The notes beneath the pieces were generated by a model, which was given only the letters and a program-made list of their open reading frames with translations, made no database searches and was not told the origin of the DNA. A stretch of DNA of 64,000 bases from Pandoraea aquatica (GTDB taxonomy: Bacteria; Pseudomonadota; Gammaproteobacteria; Burkholderiales; Burkholderiaceae): positions 1 through 64,000 of the forward strand of contig NZ_CABPSN010000008.1 of assembly GCF_902459565.1 (NCBI RefSeq). The letters are read 5' to 3'. The position numbers and the translations under genes are program-made. Position 1 is the first letter of the stretch; each line of letters starts with the position of its first letter. Shown here in pieces: positions 27,856-36,756 of the stretch.

Positions 27856-27975
27856 ATCGGGCTCCTTACAGTCGAGCCTCCATTGTGCGCAAGCCCGGCC
27901 AAGTGCTCAATGCGCGCCCGTCTGGAAATTCTGCGGATTCGTCTCATCGAGAGAGAGACTTTTCCGATGGGAACG

Positions 27976-28989
27976 TCAGTGCAGCGGGTAGGCAACGGAC
28001 GCGGTGGCGGCAGGTTGAGCGCTCGCGTTGACCGCTTGACGTCGCCACGCGCCGGGCTGGATTCCAGTCACACGTTTGAAGGCCTGTGCAAAGGCCGATT
28101 CGGACTGGTAGCCGACTTGCTCGGCTGCGTCAGGCAGTGACACGCCCGCTCGCAGAAGCGCCGCTGCCGTTTTCATCCGGACCAGCGTCACGAAGTGTGC
28201 CGGCGGCTGTCCGCCGACTTCAGTAAATTGCTTGCAAAAACGCGCGCGGGACATGTTCACGAATTCCGCCATGCTGTCCGTCGTCCAACGCTCGCCCGGT
28301 GACTCGATGATCGCCGCCGCAAGACGGCCGAAAGCGTCGCGGCGCATTAAACGCCACATCCCTGGGGCGACGTCTTCCGCATGTACCGCTTCGCGTAATG
28401 CGTAGTAGAAAAGCAGGTCGGTGAGGCGGGCTAGTAACGGGGACGGCGTTTCGCCGGGGCGGCGCGCTTCGGCCTGGATTAGCGCGAAAACCTGCGTCAT
28501 ACCGTCCAACCGACCACTCGCGCGACGCGCAACGATCGGGTTCGGCAGCAAACCCAGAACCAACGTGTCGAGATCGGTGCGGAATTCGAAGAAACCGCAG
28601 GCGAGGGCCACGAAAGGCTGGGCGGTGGGGGAGGTGCTTGGGTGTGGGGCGGACGGTAGCGGCGTCATCGTGCCGGTGCGGACGCTTAGGTCCGCTGGGG
28701 GTGTTGCGGATGGCGACAGCGCATGCGGGACGTCCGAAAGCAAGAAGACGGCATCGCCCGCGCGTAATTCGGTCGTGCTGGCTTCGCGGTCCCCGTCTGC
28801 ACCCACGTGCAAGTAACACCCGCCGTCCAACACCACATGGAAGCTCGCACGCTGATGCCCACCCGTCGACGCCTGATACACGCCACAGTACTCACCCACA
28901 TGGAACAACGTACTCTTTAATTCCAACCCCGCCAGTAACCAGTCAGCAACGCGGTCGGCCTCGTTCGCTCCCAATACCTCTCGCAACAT
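27976..28989 (-). CDS. AraC-family regulator with cupin-type sensor domain
   Basis: A 337-residue regulator. The N-terminal half (about 1-195) is a cupin-like AraC-binding domain with HQRASFHVVLDGGCYLHVG and GDAVFLLSDVPHAL. The C-terminal AraC/XylS domain has two helix-turn-helices, TTDSMAEFVNMSRARFCKQF and LPDAAEQVGYQSESAFAQAF, followed by RVTGIQPGAWRR. A Pro/Ser/Thr-rich insert (about 108-125) is unusual and probably disordered. The ATG at 28989 is preferred (GGAG 7 nt upstream) over a GTG 4 codons earlier. It precedes the sulfur-type cluster on the same strand by 120 nt and probably controls it. Confidence 0.87.
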   Translation of the reverse strand: MLREVLGANEADRVADWLLAGLELKSTLFHVGEYCGVYQASTGGHQRASFHVVLDGGCYLHVGADGDREASTTELRAGDAVFLLSDVPHALSPSATPPADLSVRTGTMTPLPSAPHPSTSPTAQPFVALACGFFEFRTDLDTLVLGLLPNPIVARRASGRLDGMTQVFALIQAEARRPGETPSPLLARLTDLLFYYALREAVHAEDVAPGMWRLMRRDAFGRLAAAIIESPGERWTTDSMAEFVNMSRARFCKQFTEVGGQPPAHFVTLVRMKTAAALLRAGVSLPDAAEQVGYQSESAFAQAFKRVTGIQPGAWRRQAVNASAQPAATASVAYPLH

Positions 28990-29183
28990 AACCCGCTCCA
29001 CCCCGTGATGCCCTCAACGGCAAAACAGCCATCCTCCCCACCGACATTCGCGCACACAACTATTTTTTCGTTGGATGCTTATTACCGAGGATGGGAATGG
29101 GGTGGACGCGGGCGCGGTGTCCGGCGATGGAAAGACAAACCGGCGTTAAGGCTTGGCATCGGCAGTGCTGCCTGATTCCCGTA

Positions 29184-29286
29184 CGGCGCCCCCGGCGCCG
29201 AGAGGACTCGGTCACGTTCCGCGACCCCGGCATCGCTTGCAAGCGATGCCTTTCGAGTCCCCACGCAATGTGCACTGGCACATTGC
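29184..29286 (-). other. Three stacked hairpins downstream of tRNA-Leu (within the repeat)
   Basis: Three perfect inverted repeats: CGGCGCC/GGCGCCG (29184-29200, 3-nt loop), an uninterrupted 22-nt palindrome at 29229-29250 beginning GGCATCGCTTG, and GCAATGTGC/GCACATTGC (29265-29286, 4-nt loop). They lie past the tRNA terminator in the transcription direction. The same three are present at 32489-32591 in the other repeat copy. Confidence 0.7.
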
Positions 29287-29302
29287 TTTCTGGGCAAGCA
29301 TG

Positions 29303-29338
29303 AAAAAAGCCGATGATCTTTCGATCATCGGCTTTTTT
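29303..29338. terminator. Strong bidirectional terminator of tRNA-Leu (left copy)
   Basis: A perfect 10-bp GCCGATGATC/GATCATCGGC stem (29309-29318 with 29323-29332) on a TTTC loop, flanked by six A on one side and six T on the other, so it is a canonical terminator in both directions. It lies 10 nt past the tRNA 3' end. Confidence 0.9.
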
Positions 29339-29347
29339 GTATTTTTT

Positions 29348-29432
<85 letters not shown>

Positions 29433-29474
29433 CCCGTCAGCTCGCTTACTGCTTGCTCGCTGCGAAGAAGTGAG

Positions 29475-29503
29475 ATTATGCCGAGGGTGTTACATGCTGT
29501 CAA
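29475..29503 (-). promoter_or_regulatory. Sigma-70 promoter of tRNA-Leu (left copy)
   Basis: Minus strand: TTGACA (29498-29503), 17 nt, CATAAT (29475-29480), with the tRNA 5' end about 43 nt downstream of the -10. The -10 lies inside the duplicated block, while the spacer and -35 lie outside it. Confidence 0.8.
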
Positions 29504-29577
29504 CACTGAGGGACCAAAAAATTCAAAAAACTTTCACGTATCCCTCAAAACACCTCCAACTCACCCCCAATGACACC

Positions 29578-30492
29578 TCACGCAGCCCGCCCCATATGCT
29601 CAGCACGAATCATGTCGATCAAGTGCCGCAAACCCGGCAACGTCTGACGCCGACTCGGGTAATACATCGACAACGGCGGCCCATCCACCGCCCATTCCGT
29701 CAACACCGCCTCCAACGTGCCATTCGCCAACTCGGCCGCCACGTTGCGCTCCAACACATAGCCCAAGCCCAAACCGCCCACCGCCGCCGCAATCACGCCG
29801 TCGCTCTCGTTGATGCTCAATGCCCCCGGCACATCCAATTCCACCGCCGTAGACCCATTGCCCAACTCCCACTTGTACAACGTGTTATCGCCCAGTCGCA
29901 TCCGGATGCAATTGTGTGACATCAAATCCTGCGGCACCTTCGGTCGGCCGTGACGCGCAATGTACGCCGGCGAACCCACCACGATCCACTTCAACGCAGG
30001 CGTCAGCGGCGTCGCAATCATGTCGCCAGGCACCGTGTCGCCGTAACGCATCCCCGCGTCAAAGCCCTCAGCCACAATGTCCAACATCCGGTCATCCACC
30101 GTGACATCCAGCTCGATGTCAGGATAAGACGCCACAAAGCGAGGCAGGATAGGGTCCAGCAACAAGCGCGCCGCATCGCGCGGCACGTTCAGACGCAACC
30201 GGCCCGCCGGCGACGCACGATATCGGTCCAAGGCACCGATCGCCGATGCAATCTGCTCAAGACCCTGCTCCAATTCCTTCGCCAATGCCGATCCCGCCGC
30301 CGTCGGCGACACGGAACGACTCGTGCGATTGAGCAACTTCACGCCCAGACGCGCCTCAAGATTGCGCATCGCATGGCTCAAGGCAGAGGTCGTCACGCCC
30401 AATTCAGTGGCGGCCTCCCGGAAACTCTGCCGGCGGCAGATGGTGACAAACACGTTCAAATCGGCAAGCTCGCCGCGAGTGAAGGCAGGCAT
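29578..30492 (-). CDS. LysR-family transcriptional regulator
   Basis: A 304-residue LTTR. The N-terminal winged helix (ELADLNVFVTICRRQSFREAATELGVTTSALSHAMRNLEARLG) and linker helix are followed by a two-lobed effector domain (about 90-295). The length and the ASPAGRLRLNVPRDAARLLL block place it in the CrgA/DmlR-like group. The start MPAFTRGEL at 30492 is chosen because upstream in-frame sequence to 30576 is hydrophobic and atypical. Its target is unknown; it lies at the edge of the tRNA-Leu-bounded module with no divergent partner closer than the SDR gene. Confidence 0.9.
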   Translation of the reverse strand: MPAFTRGELADLNVFVTICRRQSFREAATELGVTTSALSHAMRNLEARLGVKLLNRTSRSVSPTAAGSALAKELEQGLEQIASAIGALDRYRASPAGRLRLNVPRDAARLLLDPILPRFVASYPDIELDVTVDDRMLDIVAEGFDAGMRYGDTVPGDMIATPLTPALKWIVVGSPAYIARHGRPKVPQDLMSHNCIRMRLGDNTLYKWELGNGSTAVELDVPGALSINESDGVIAAAVGGLGLGYVLERNVAAELANGTLEAVLTEWAVDGPPLSMYYPSRRQTLPGLRHLIDMIRAEHMGRAA

Positions 30493-30735
30493 GTATTTCC
30501 CAACAAGTATCAAGCAACAAAAACCAAAAACACCCGACAAGCTCAACGAATTAAGTGTCCGTTGAACAATATTCAATTTTTTATGAGGTAAATTCTACAG
30601 ATTTCCCTATGCTGTGGAACGACGCCATAGCCGTCGTGACGGAAACGCTACACATTCTCACTACGGATTGGCTCGGGTGTTTCGGTCTGCGGCACCGTAG
30701 ACATGTACGTCGTCGATGAATGGGATTCAGGCACG

Positions 30736-30772
30736 CAAAAAGGGCGATCCGCTGGGAATCGCCCTTGTTTTT
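30736..30772. terminator. Terminator after the SDR gene
   Basis: AAGGGCGAT/ATCGCCCTT stem (30740-30748 with 30758-30766) with an inner CC/GG pair. Minus-strand T-run is TTTTTGC and the plus-strand tail is TTGTTTTTC. It lies about 22 nt past the stop of 30794-31402. Between here and the LysR start (30492) nothing else is seen. Confidence 0.75.
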
Positions 30773-30793
30773 CATCGCGAAATGGACGATGGA

Positions 30794-31402
30794 TCAAGCG
30801 TCCACGAAAATGACCTGTCCGGTGATGAAGCTGTCGACGCATCGCTCGAATGCCTTGCCAACCAGTGCGCCGGGCACCGGCTGATACCCCGGCATCATCT
30901 CGCCATAAACCGACCAGGCTTCTTCGATGACCGTCGGATTGACAGCGTTAATGCGAATGCCACGCGGTAATTCATACGCGACACACTTCACGAACGTATC
31001 GATCGCGCCGCTCGTCGTGGCGTCTGCAATTCCCTCCGGCATCGGCTTGACGTTCAAAATGCCTGAAATCAAGGTGAACGAACCGCCGTTCTCGATATGG
31101 TCTAAGCCGACTTTTACGATGTTCATCTGGCCGACAAGCTTGCCTTGAATGGTGGCGTCCCATTGCTCCTCGGTCATCGACGCGAACGGTGCATATTCGC
31201 AATGGCCGGCAGCGCTGATCACGGCGTCGAATTTGCCCACTGATTCGAACAGGGCGCGCAACGATGCTTTGTCCGTCGTGTCGACGCGATAATCGCAACC
31301 CTCGCCAGAACGGCTGGCCGTGATCACCCGATGATTCCCAAGTCCCTTCATCGCCGCCTGACCGATCTTGCCGCTGGCGCCTATGACGATGACAGTTTTC
31401 AT
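30794..31402 (-). CDS. Short-chain dehydrogenase/reductase
   Basis: A 202-residue small SDR. The glycine motif is VIVIGASGKIGQAAMKGL and the NAG equivalent is ISAAGH. The Ser of the active site is in FTLISGILN, but the usual YxxxK is not present: the equivalent region reads DATTSGAIDTFVKCVAYELPRG. This matches a group of about 200-residue SDRs without the canonical Tyr. It may have low or altered oxidoreductase activity. It is divergent from the LysR at 31501 across 98 bp and is the likely target of it. Confidence 0.82.
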   Translation of the reverse strand: MKTVIVIGASGKIGQAAMKGLGNHRVITASRSGEGCDYRVDTTDKASLRALFESVGKFDAVISAAGHCEYAPFASMTEEQWDATIQGKLVGQMNIVKVGLDHIENGGSFTLISGILNVKPMPEGIADATTSGAIDTFVKCVAYELPRGIRINAVNPTVIEEAWSVYGEMMPGYQPVPGALVGKAFERCVDSFITGQVIFVDA

Positions 31403-31500
31403 TTCTGCTTACCTCGTTTCTTGAAGATGAGGTGGCATGTTAAAAATGGCAGACACCCGCGTAAATCAAGCGCCGGTTGTATCCGTTACAAGGACTCGTT

Positions 31501-32409
31501 GTGCACAGTATCGACCTCAAACATATGCGCGTTTTCTTGCGACTGGTGCGCGAACGGAGTGCTTCCCGTGTCGCTGCTGAAATGGGGATGTCGCAGCAGG
31601 CGATTAGCGGGTATCTGAAAAGGCTTCGAGAGGCGCTGCCGCATGAGATATTCGTCCGGCATAGCAGTGGGATCGAACCTACCGATTTCGCGCTGGATAT
31701 TGCGCGCAAGTTCGAGCGGATTCTCTCGGATGTGGATGACGTGGTGTTCGAAGATTTTGATCCCGCGACGCTTGAGAGAAATGTCGGGATCATTGCGAAT
31801 GAATACGCGCAGCTTTCGGTCTTGCCGAGGTTTGTCGCGGAGATTCGGGCTAGGGCGCCAAGAGTCTCGGTGAAAGTGATGGATTTTTATCGGGAGACTC
31901 ACGCAGAACAGCTTGAGCGTGGAGATGCCGATATTGCCGTCGGGTTTGGTAAGTTTTTTGATGACTCGCTCGCGCGACATTCGCTCGCGGAAGAAACGTA
32001 TTGCTGTGTGGTGGGGGAGAGGTCCAGGATCGTTGGCGAGCTTCGTCATGTTGCCGACGTCGCGAAGTTTCCTCGCGTGGATTTCGCCGACAGCGCCAGT
32101 TATTCGCAGGATGCGATTTCGGCGTTTCTTGCAACACATGATGCGTTGGTTCCTCCCGTCGCGACGCTCGCCTGCTATACCTCGCTTAAGCCGTTTCTGG
32201 AATTTAATGACGTGGTCGCGTTTGTTCCCTCAGCTATTGCCGATGGGCTTCGGTTGACACGCTTGGACTTGGATTCGATGCCAGAGATGTTTACTACCGC
32301 CGTCGGATGGCATCGCAAACGCGCAGGGAATCCGCTAGGGATCTGGCTTAGGGAGGTGCTGATGGAAACTTTGGAAAAGCAGCGGGCCGATGAAGAAAAC
32401 TGTCGTTAA
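31501..32409 (+). CDS. LysR-family transcriptional regulator, AT-rich
   Basis: A 302-residue LTTR of the PcpR/LinR/NodD-like type. The winged helix is LKHMRVFLRLVRERSASRVAAEMGMSQQAISGYLKRLREALPHEIFVRHS in two stretches. The effector-binding domain covers about 90-295. A GTG start at 31501 is preferred because AAGGA lies 6 nt before it; a TTG at 31477 has no ribosome site. Codon use differs visibly from neighbours, with many A/T third positions (ttt, gat, cgg-poor), which suggests foreign origin. It is divergent from the SDR gene. Confidence 0.88.
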   Translation: MHSIDLKHMRVFLRLVRERSASRVAAEMGMSQQAISGYLKRLREALPHEIFVRHSSGIEPTDFALDIARKFERILSDVDDVVFEDFDPATLERNVGIIANEYAQLSVLPRFVAEIRARAPRVSVKVMDFYRETHAEQLERGDADIAVGFGKFFDDSLARHSLAEETYCCVVGERSRIVGELRHVADVAKFPRVDFADSASYSQDAISAFLATHDALVPPVATLACYTSLKPFLEFNDVVAFVPSAIADGLRLTRLDLDSMPEMFTTAVGWHRKRAGNPLGIWLREVLMETLEKQRADEENCR

Positions 32410-32607
32410 GGCTTCGCTTCGGTGGGGCGTGCGCTGTTTTTAAAACCGTCGATACGGCTTTGCCCCACCAGTGCCGCCCATTCCCATACGGCGCCCCCGG
32501 CGCCGAGAGGACTCGGTCACGTTCCGCGACCCCGGCATCGCTTGCAAGCGATGCCTTTCGAGTCCCCACGCAATGTGCACTGGCACATTGCTTTCTGGGC
32601 AAGTATG

Positions 32608-32643
32608 AAAAAAGCCGATGATCTCTCGATCATCGGCTTTTTT
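32608..32643. terminator. Strong bidirectional terminator of tRNA-Leu (right copy)
   Basis: The same 10-bp GCCGATGATC stem as the left copy with loop TCTC and A6/T6 flanks. The single loop difference keeps the stem intact. Confidence 0.9.
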
Positions 32644-32652
32644 GTATTTTTT

Positions 32653-32737
<85 letters not shown>

Positions 32738-32779
32738 CCCGTCAGCTCGCTTACTGCTTGCTCGCTGCGAAGAAGTGAG

Positions 32780-32808
32780 ATTATGCGGATGCGACGCGGG
32801 AGTGTCAA
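32780..32808 (-). promoter_or_regulatory. Sigma-70 promoter of tRNA-Leu (right copy)
   Basis: Minus strand TTGACA (32803-32808), 17 nt and CATAAT (32780-32785). Both hexamers match the left copy exactly, while the 17-nt spacer sequence is quite different, so each tRNA has its own promoter. Confidence 0.8.
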
Positions 32809-33017
32809 CACTTACGCGCAAAAAAATTTACTTTCTCTCGCCCACCTCAACCCCCACGCTCAAATTCCGCACAGGTGGCAGTTTTCGTGAGGTTTGCCGT
32901 ATGATTGTCCCTGACTGTAAGACGCCGCTATCCGCGCGTCTTTACAACTCCACGGACCGTCGGGCGCATGGTGCGCCACTCGGCCGGACTCAACCGGCAC
33001 AGTAACGCTACCGACCT

Positions 33018-35597
33018 TTGAGCAAATATCCCTATCCGATCCCGAGTCGCGAAGAGATCCTCGGTGTCCTGCGCACCGCAGACTCCGCGCTGTCCGCCAA
33101 CGATATCGCCGAAGCCCTCGCTATCAAAAAGCAAGAACGCGAAGGCTTCTTCAAGCGCCTCGCCGCCATGGAACGCGACGACCAGATTCGTCTCGACCGC
33201 CGCGGCTACTATCAACTGACCCACCCGTCAAACTTCATCGCAGGCCGCGTCATCGGCCACCGCGATGGCTACGGCTTCGCCGTACGCGATGACGATGGCG
33301 ACGACCTCTTCCTCCCCACTGAGGAAATGAAGAAGGTCATGCACAACGATCGCGTCCTCCTGCGCATCGCCGGCTATGACCGCCGCGGTCGCCCGGAAGG
33401 CCATATCGTCGAAGTCGTCAGTCGCGCCAATACCCATGTCATCGGCCGCCTCCTCAACGAGAACGGCGTCATGGTCGTCGCGCCCGAAGACAAACGCATC
33501 AGCCACGACATCCTCATCCCACCCCGCGCCCAAGGCAAAGCGAAGGTCGGACAGGTCGTCTCCGTCGAACTCACCGATTACCCCAGCCGTTATAGCCAGC
33601 CCATCGGCCGCGTCTCGGAAGTCCTCGGCGATATCGACGACCCCGGCATGGAAATCGAAATCGCGGTGCGCAAGTACGGCGTGCCCCACCAGTTCTCCGC
33701 CGAAGCCCTCGCCGCCGCCGGTGCACTCCCCGACGAAGTCCGCGCCCCGGATCTGCGCCACCGCATCGACTTGCGTGATGTCCCGCTCGTCACTATCGAT
33801 GGCGAAGACGCACGCGACTTCGACGACGCCGTCTACTGCGAACCCGCTAAGGTCGGCCGTACCAACGGCTTCCGCCTGATCGTCGCCATCGCCGACGTCT
33901 CGCATTACGTCGCCGCCGGCGGCCCGCTCGACGCCGACGCCCTCACGCGCAGCACCTCCGTCTACTTCCCGCGACGCGTCATCCCGATGCTCCCGGAAAA
34001 GCTCTCGAACGGCCTGTGCTCGCTTAACCCGGACGTCGATCGCTGCGTGCTCGTCTGCGACGCACTCATCGCCCCGAACGGCGAAGTGAAGGCCTATCAG
34101 TTCTATCAGGCCGTCATCCACTCCGCCGCACGCCTGACCTACACGGAAGTCGCCGCCGTCCTCGGCAACACGAAGGGCGCAGAAGCACAACGCCGCGCAA
34201 CGCTGCTGCCGCACCTGCAAAATCTGTACGACCTCTATAAGGTGCTCGCCAAGGCACGCAAGTCGCGCGGTGCCATCGAGTTCGATTCGACGGAGACGTA
34301 CATCGTCTGCAATGCGCAAGGCAAGATCGAACAGATCCTGCCCCGCACGCGTAACGACGCCCACCGCCTCATCGAGGAATGCATGCTCACGGCCAACGTC
34401 TGTGCAGCCGACTTCCTCAAGCGTCACAAGCAACCCGGCCTGTATCGCATCCACGCCGGTCCCTCGGGCGAACGCCTCCAGGTGCTGCGCACGTTCCTCA
34501 AAACGCTCGGGCTCACACTTGGCGGCGGGGACGAACCGGCCACGTCCGACTACTCGGAACTGATGACGCAGATCGAGTCCCGGCCCGACGCACCCATGCT
34601 CCAGACGATGCTGCTGCGCTCGATGCAGCAAGCCGTCTACAGCCCGGACAACATCGGCCACTTCGGTCTCGCTTACCCGGCCTACACGCACTTCACCAGC
34701 CCGATTCGTCGCTATCCCGACTTGCTCACGCACCGCGCCATCAAGGCGATTCTCGCGGGCAAGAAGTACGAGCCGGAAATTCCCGCCGGCGTCGAAATGA
34801 CGACGGGCCTGTCGCCCCACGCGCGCAAGCTGCAAAAGGACGACGACAAAAACAAGAAGTCGCCGAGCGCGAAAAAGCGCGACGCAATTTGGGACGAACT
34901 CGGCCTGCATTGCTCCGCCAACGAACGCCGCGCCGACGAAGCGTCACGCGACGTGGAAGCCTGGCTCAAGTGCTACTTCATGCGCGACAAGCTCGGCGAG
35001 GAATACGGCGGCACGGTGAGCGCCGTCACGTCGTTCGGCATCTTCGTGCAACTCGACGATCTCTTCATCGAAGGCCTCGTCCACGTCACGGAACTGGGCA
35101 GCGATTATTTCCAGTTCGACGAAGTGCGCCACGAACTGCGCGGCGAACGCACCGGCATCCGCTATCGACTTACCGATCGCGTACGCGTGCAGGTCAGCCG
35201 TGTGGACCTGGATGCCCGCAAGATCGACTTCCGCCTGGTGCGCGAACCGAACGCACGCTCGCTGGCTAAGACGTCCGGTCGCAGCGAACGCGGTGGTGCC
35301 CCGGTGCCGACGCCCGCCGCCGGTACGCCCGGCGTCGCAGGCTCGGCCAGTGCCGGCCCGACGATCCGTCAACTGCCCAAGGGCGGCGCGCTGCTCAACG
35401 GTGTGCAACCCGCACCAGCGGGCAAACGCCCGGCCAAGCCGAAGTCCGCGAAGGTGAAGGCCGCGCGCGCCGAGCGTGGCGCAGCCCCCGCGAAGCACGG
35501 CAGCAGCGGCAAGGCACCGGCGAAGCGTCAGGGTGGGCAGGGCGGGCAAGGTGGACAGGGCGGCCCCGGTGGTCAGACGAAGAAGCCGCGTCGTTAA
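33018..35597 (+). CDS. rnr: Ribonuclease R
   Basis: An 859-residue processive 3'-5' exoribonuclease for structured RNA. In order: N-terminal helix-turn-helix (about 1-70), two cold-shock OB domains (about 75-240), the RNB catalytic domain with IDGEDARDFDDAVYCE (Mg-binding aspartates) from about 255 to 600, an S1 domain (GEEYGGTVSAVTSFGIFVQLDDLFIEGLVHV in two stretches, about 655-740), and a basic Lys/Gly/Ala-rich tail of about 100 residues. The tail is longer than average and likely aids RNA binding. The start is TTG at 33018: an in-frame TAA lies 5 codons upstream and no Shine-Dalgarno is visible. rlmB follows. Confidence 0.97.
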   Translation: MSKYPYPIPSREEILGVLRTADSALSANDIAEALAIKKQEREGFFKRLAAMERDDQIRLDRRGYYQLTHPSNFIAGRVIGHRDGYGFAVRDDDGDDLFLPTEEMKKVMHNDRVLLRIAGYDRRGRPEGHIVEVVSRANTHVIGRLLNENGVMVVAPEDKRISHDILIPPRAQGKAKVGQVVSVELTDYPSRYSQPIGRVSEVLGDIDDPGMEIEIAVRKYGVPHQFSAEALAAAGALPDEVRAPDLRHRIDLRDVPLVTIDGEDARDFDDAVYCEPAKVGRTNGFRLIVAIADVSHYVAAGGPLDADALTRSTSVYFPRRVIPMLPEKLSNGLCSLNPDVDRCVLVCDALIAPNGEVKAYQFYQAVIHSAARLTYTEVAAVLGNTKGAEAQRRATLLPHLQNLYDLYKVLAKARKSRGAIEFDSTETYIVCNAQGKIEQILPRTRNDAHRLIEECMLTANVCAADFLKRHKQPGLYRIHAGPSGERLQVLRTFLKTLGLTLGGGDEPATSDYSELMTQIESRPDAPMLQTMLLRSMQQAVYSPDNIGHFGLAYPAYTHFTSPIRRYPDLLTHRAIKAILAGKKYEPEIPAGVEMTTGLSPHARKLQKDDDKNKKSPSAKKRDAIWDELGLHCSANERRADEASRDVEAWLKCYFMRDKLGEEYGGTVSAVTSFGIFVQLDDLFIEGLVHVTELGSDYFQFDEVRHELRGERTGIRYRLTDRVRVQVSRVDLDARKIDFRLVREPNARSLAKTSGRSERGGAPVPTPAAGTPGVAGSASAGPTIRQLPKGGALLNGVQPAPAGKRPAKPKSAKVKAARAERGAAPAKHGSSGKAPAKRQGGQGGQGGQGGPGGQTKKPRR

Positions 35598-35871
35598 GCG
35601 ATGTTTCTGCCGTGCGCAGCCCCCGTGCTGTGCACGGTGTGATACATCGAACGACGGTGCAGTGAGCGGTTTGCAGTAAGATGGGCACCTTTGCCGGAAA
35701 TCACCGGCATCCGGTACCCGCGATGGATTGCGGCGGCGGCGGCCCATGTGGCTCCCGCCGCCGTCGTGCTTTAGGCGACGACAGTTGTGCGCAATGTCAG
35801 CGACAGCGTGCCGCCCCGTGACTGTGTCACGGCAACGGTCGCTATGGCACACGCTATTTTGAGGAAATGAA

Positions 35872-36645
35872 ATGAGTAAATTGAAAATGCTGTTCGGCTT
35901 CCATGCCGTGACCGCGCGCCTGCGTCACGACGCCACCAGCGTCAAAGAGATCTACTACGATCCGACCCGCCGCGACCGTCGCATGACGGATTTCCTCAAG
36001 GCCGTGGAGTCGTACAAGAACGCGCCCGGCGTCAAGATCAAGCTCGTTCAGGCAGACGGCAAACGTCTCGACGGGATGACCGGCACCTCACGCCACCAAG
36101 GCGTCGTGGCACAGGCTGAGGAAATCTCGCTGGCCCTCAATCTCGACGAACTGCTCGACGGCATTTCGGGCGATCCGCTGCTGCTGATCCTCGACGGCGT
36201 GACCGATCCGCATAACCTCGGTGCCTGCCTGCGTGTGGCCGACGGTGCTGGCGCACACGCCGTGATCGCCCCGAAGGATCGCGCGGTGGGCCTGAACGCC
36301 ACCGTTGCCAAGGTCGCGAGCGGTGCGGCTGAGACTGTGCCGTACATCATGGTGACGAACCTCGCGCGCACGCTGCGCGAACTCAAGGATCGCGGCATCT
36401 GGGTGGTCGGCACCTCGGACGATGCCCCGGCCGACATCTACGGCACGAAGCTCACCGGCCCGATGGCGATCGTCATGGGCGCGGAAGGCGAAGGCATGCG
36501 CCGCCTCGTCGGCGAGACCTGCGACGAACTCATGAGCATCCCGATGTCCGGCGGCTGCGAAAGCCTGAACGTCTCCGTGGCGAGCGCCGTGTGTCTGTAT
36601 GAAGCCGTGCGTCAGCGTAAGGTGGCGGTGAAGGGCGCGAAGTAA
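35872..36645 (+). CDS. rlmB: 23S rRNA (guanosine-2251-2'-O)-methyltransferase RlmB
   Basis: A 257-residue SpoU/TrmH-type SPOUT methyltransferase. An N-terminal substrate-binding domain (1-85) is followed by the knotted catalytic domain with motif 1 [19 protein letters not shown], motif 2 [15 protein letters not shown] and motif 3 [23 protein letters not shown]. It methylates the P-loop of 23S rRNA. GAGG lies 7 nt upstream of the ATG. rnr-rlmB order is conserved in many proteobacteria; here 274 bp separate them, in which I see no gene. Confidence 0.97.
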   Translation: MSKLKMLFGFHAVTARLRHDATSVKEIYYDPTRRDRRMTDFLKAVESYKNAPGVKIKLVQADGKRLDGMTGTSRHQGVVAQAEEISLALNLDELLDGISGDPLLLILDGVTDPHNLGACLRVADGAGAHAVIAPKDRAVGLNATVAKVASGAAETVPYIMVTNLARTLRELKDRGIWVVGTSDDAPADIYGTKLTGPMAIVMGAEGEGMRRLVGETCDELMSIPMSGGCESLNVSVASAVCLYEAVRQRKVAVKGAK

Positions 36646-36669
36646 TTGTTGGACTGAACGTTGCACGTG

Positions 36670-36712
36670 ACGCCCCGCAATCCTGTCGCCGTTCGACAGG
36701 GCTGCGGGGCGT
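36670..36712. terminator. Large hairpin between rlmB and the deaminase-like gene
   Basis: An outer 10-bp stem ACGCCCCGCA/TGCGGGGCGT and an inner 7-bp stem CCTGTCG/CGACAGG with a 5-nt loop form one long hairpin. It has no T-tract on either side, so it may be a factor-assisted terminator between convergent genes rather than an intrinsic one. Confidence 0.45.
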
Positions 36713-36756
36713 CCGCGCATCATGATGCCGGCTTCGGTGACGATTCGATCTCGTCC

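Noticed and set aside
33228-34910. 560-codon open frame antisense to rnr
   Set aside because: Mirror of the rnr coding bias; no recognisable domain.
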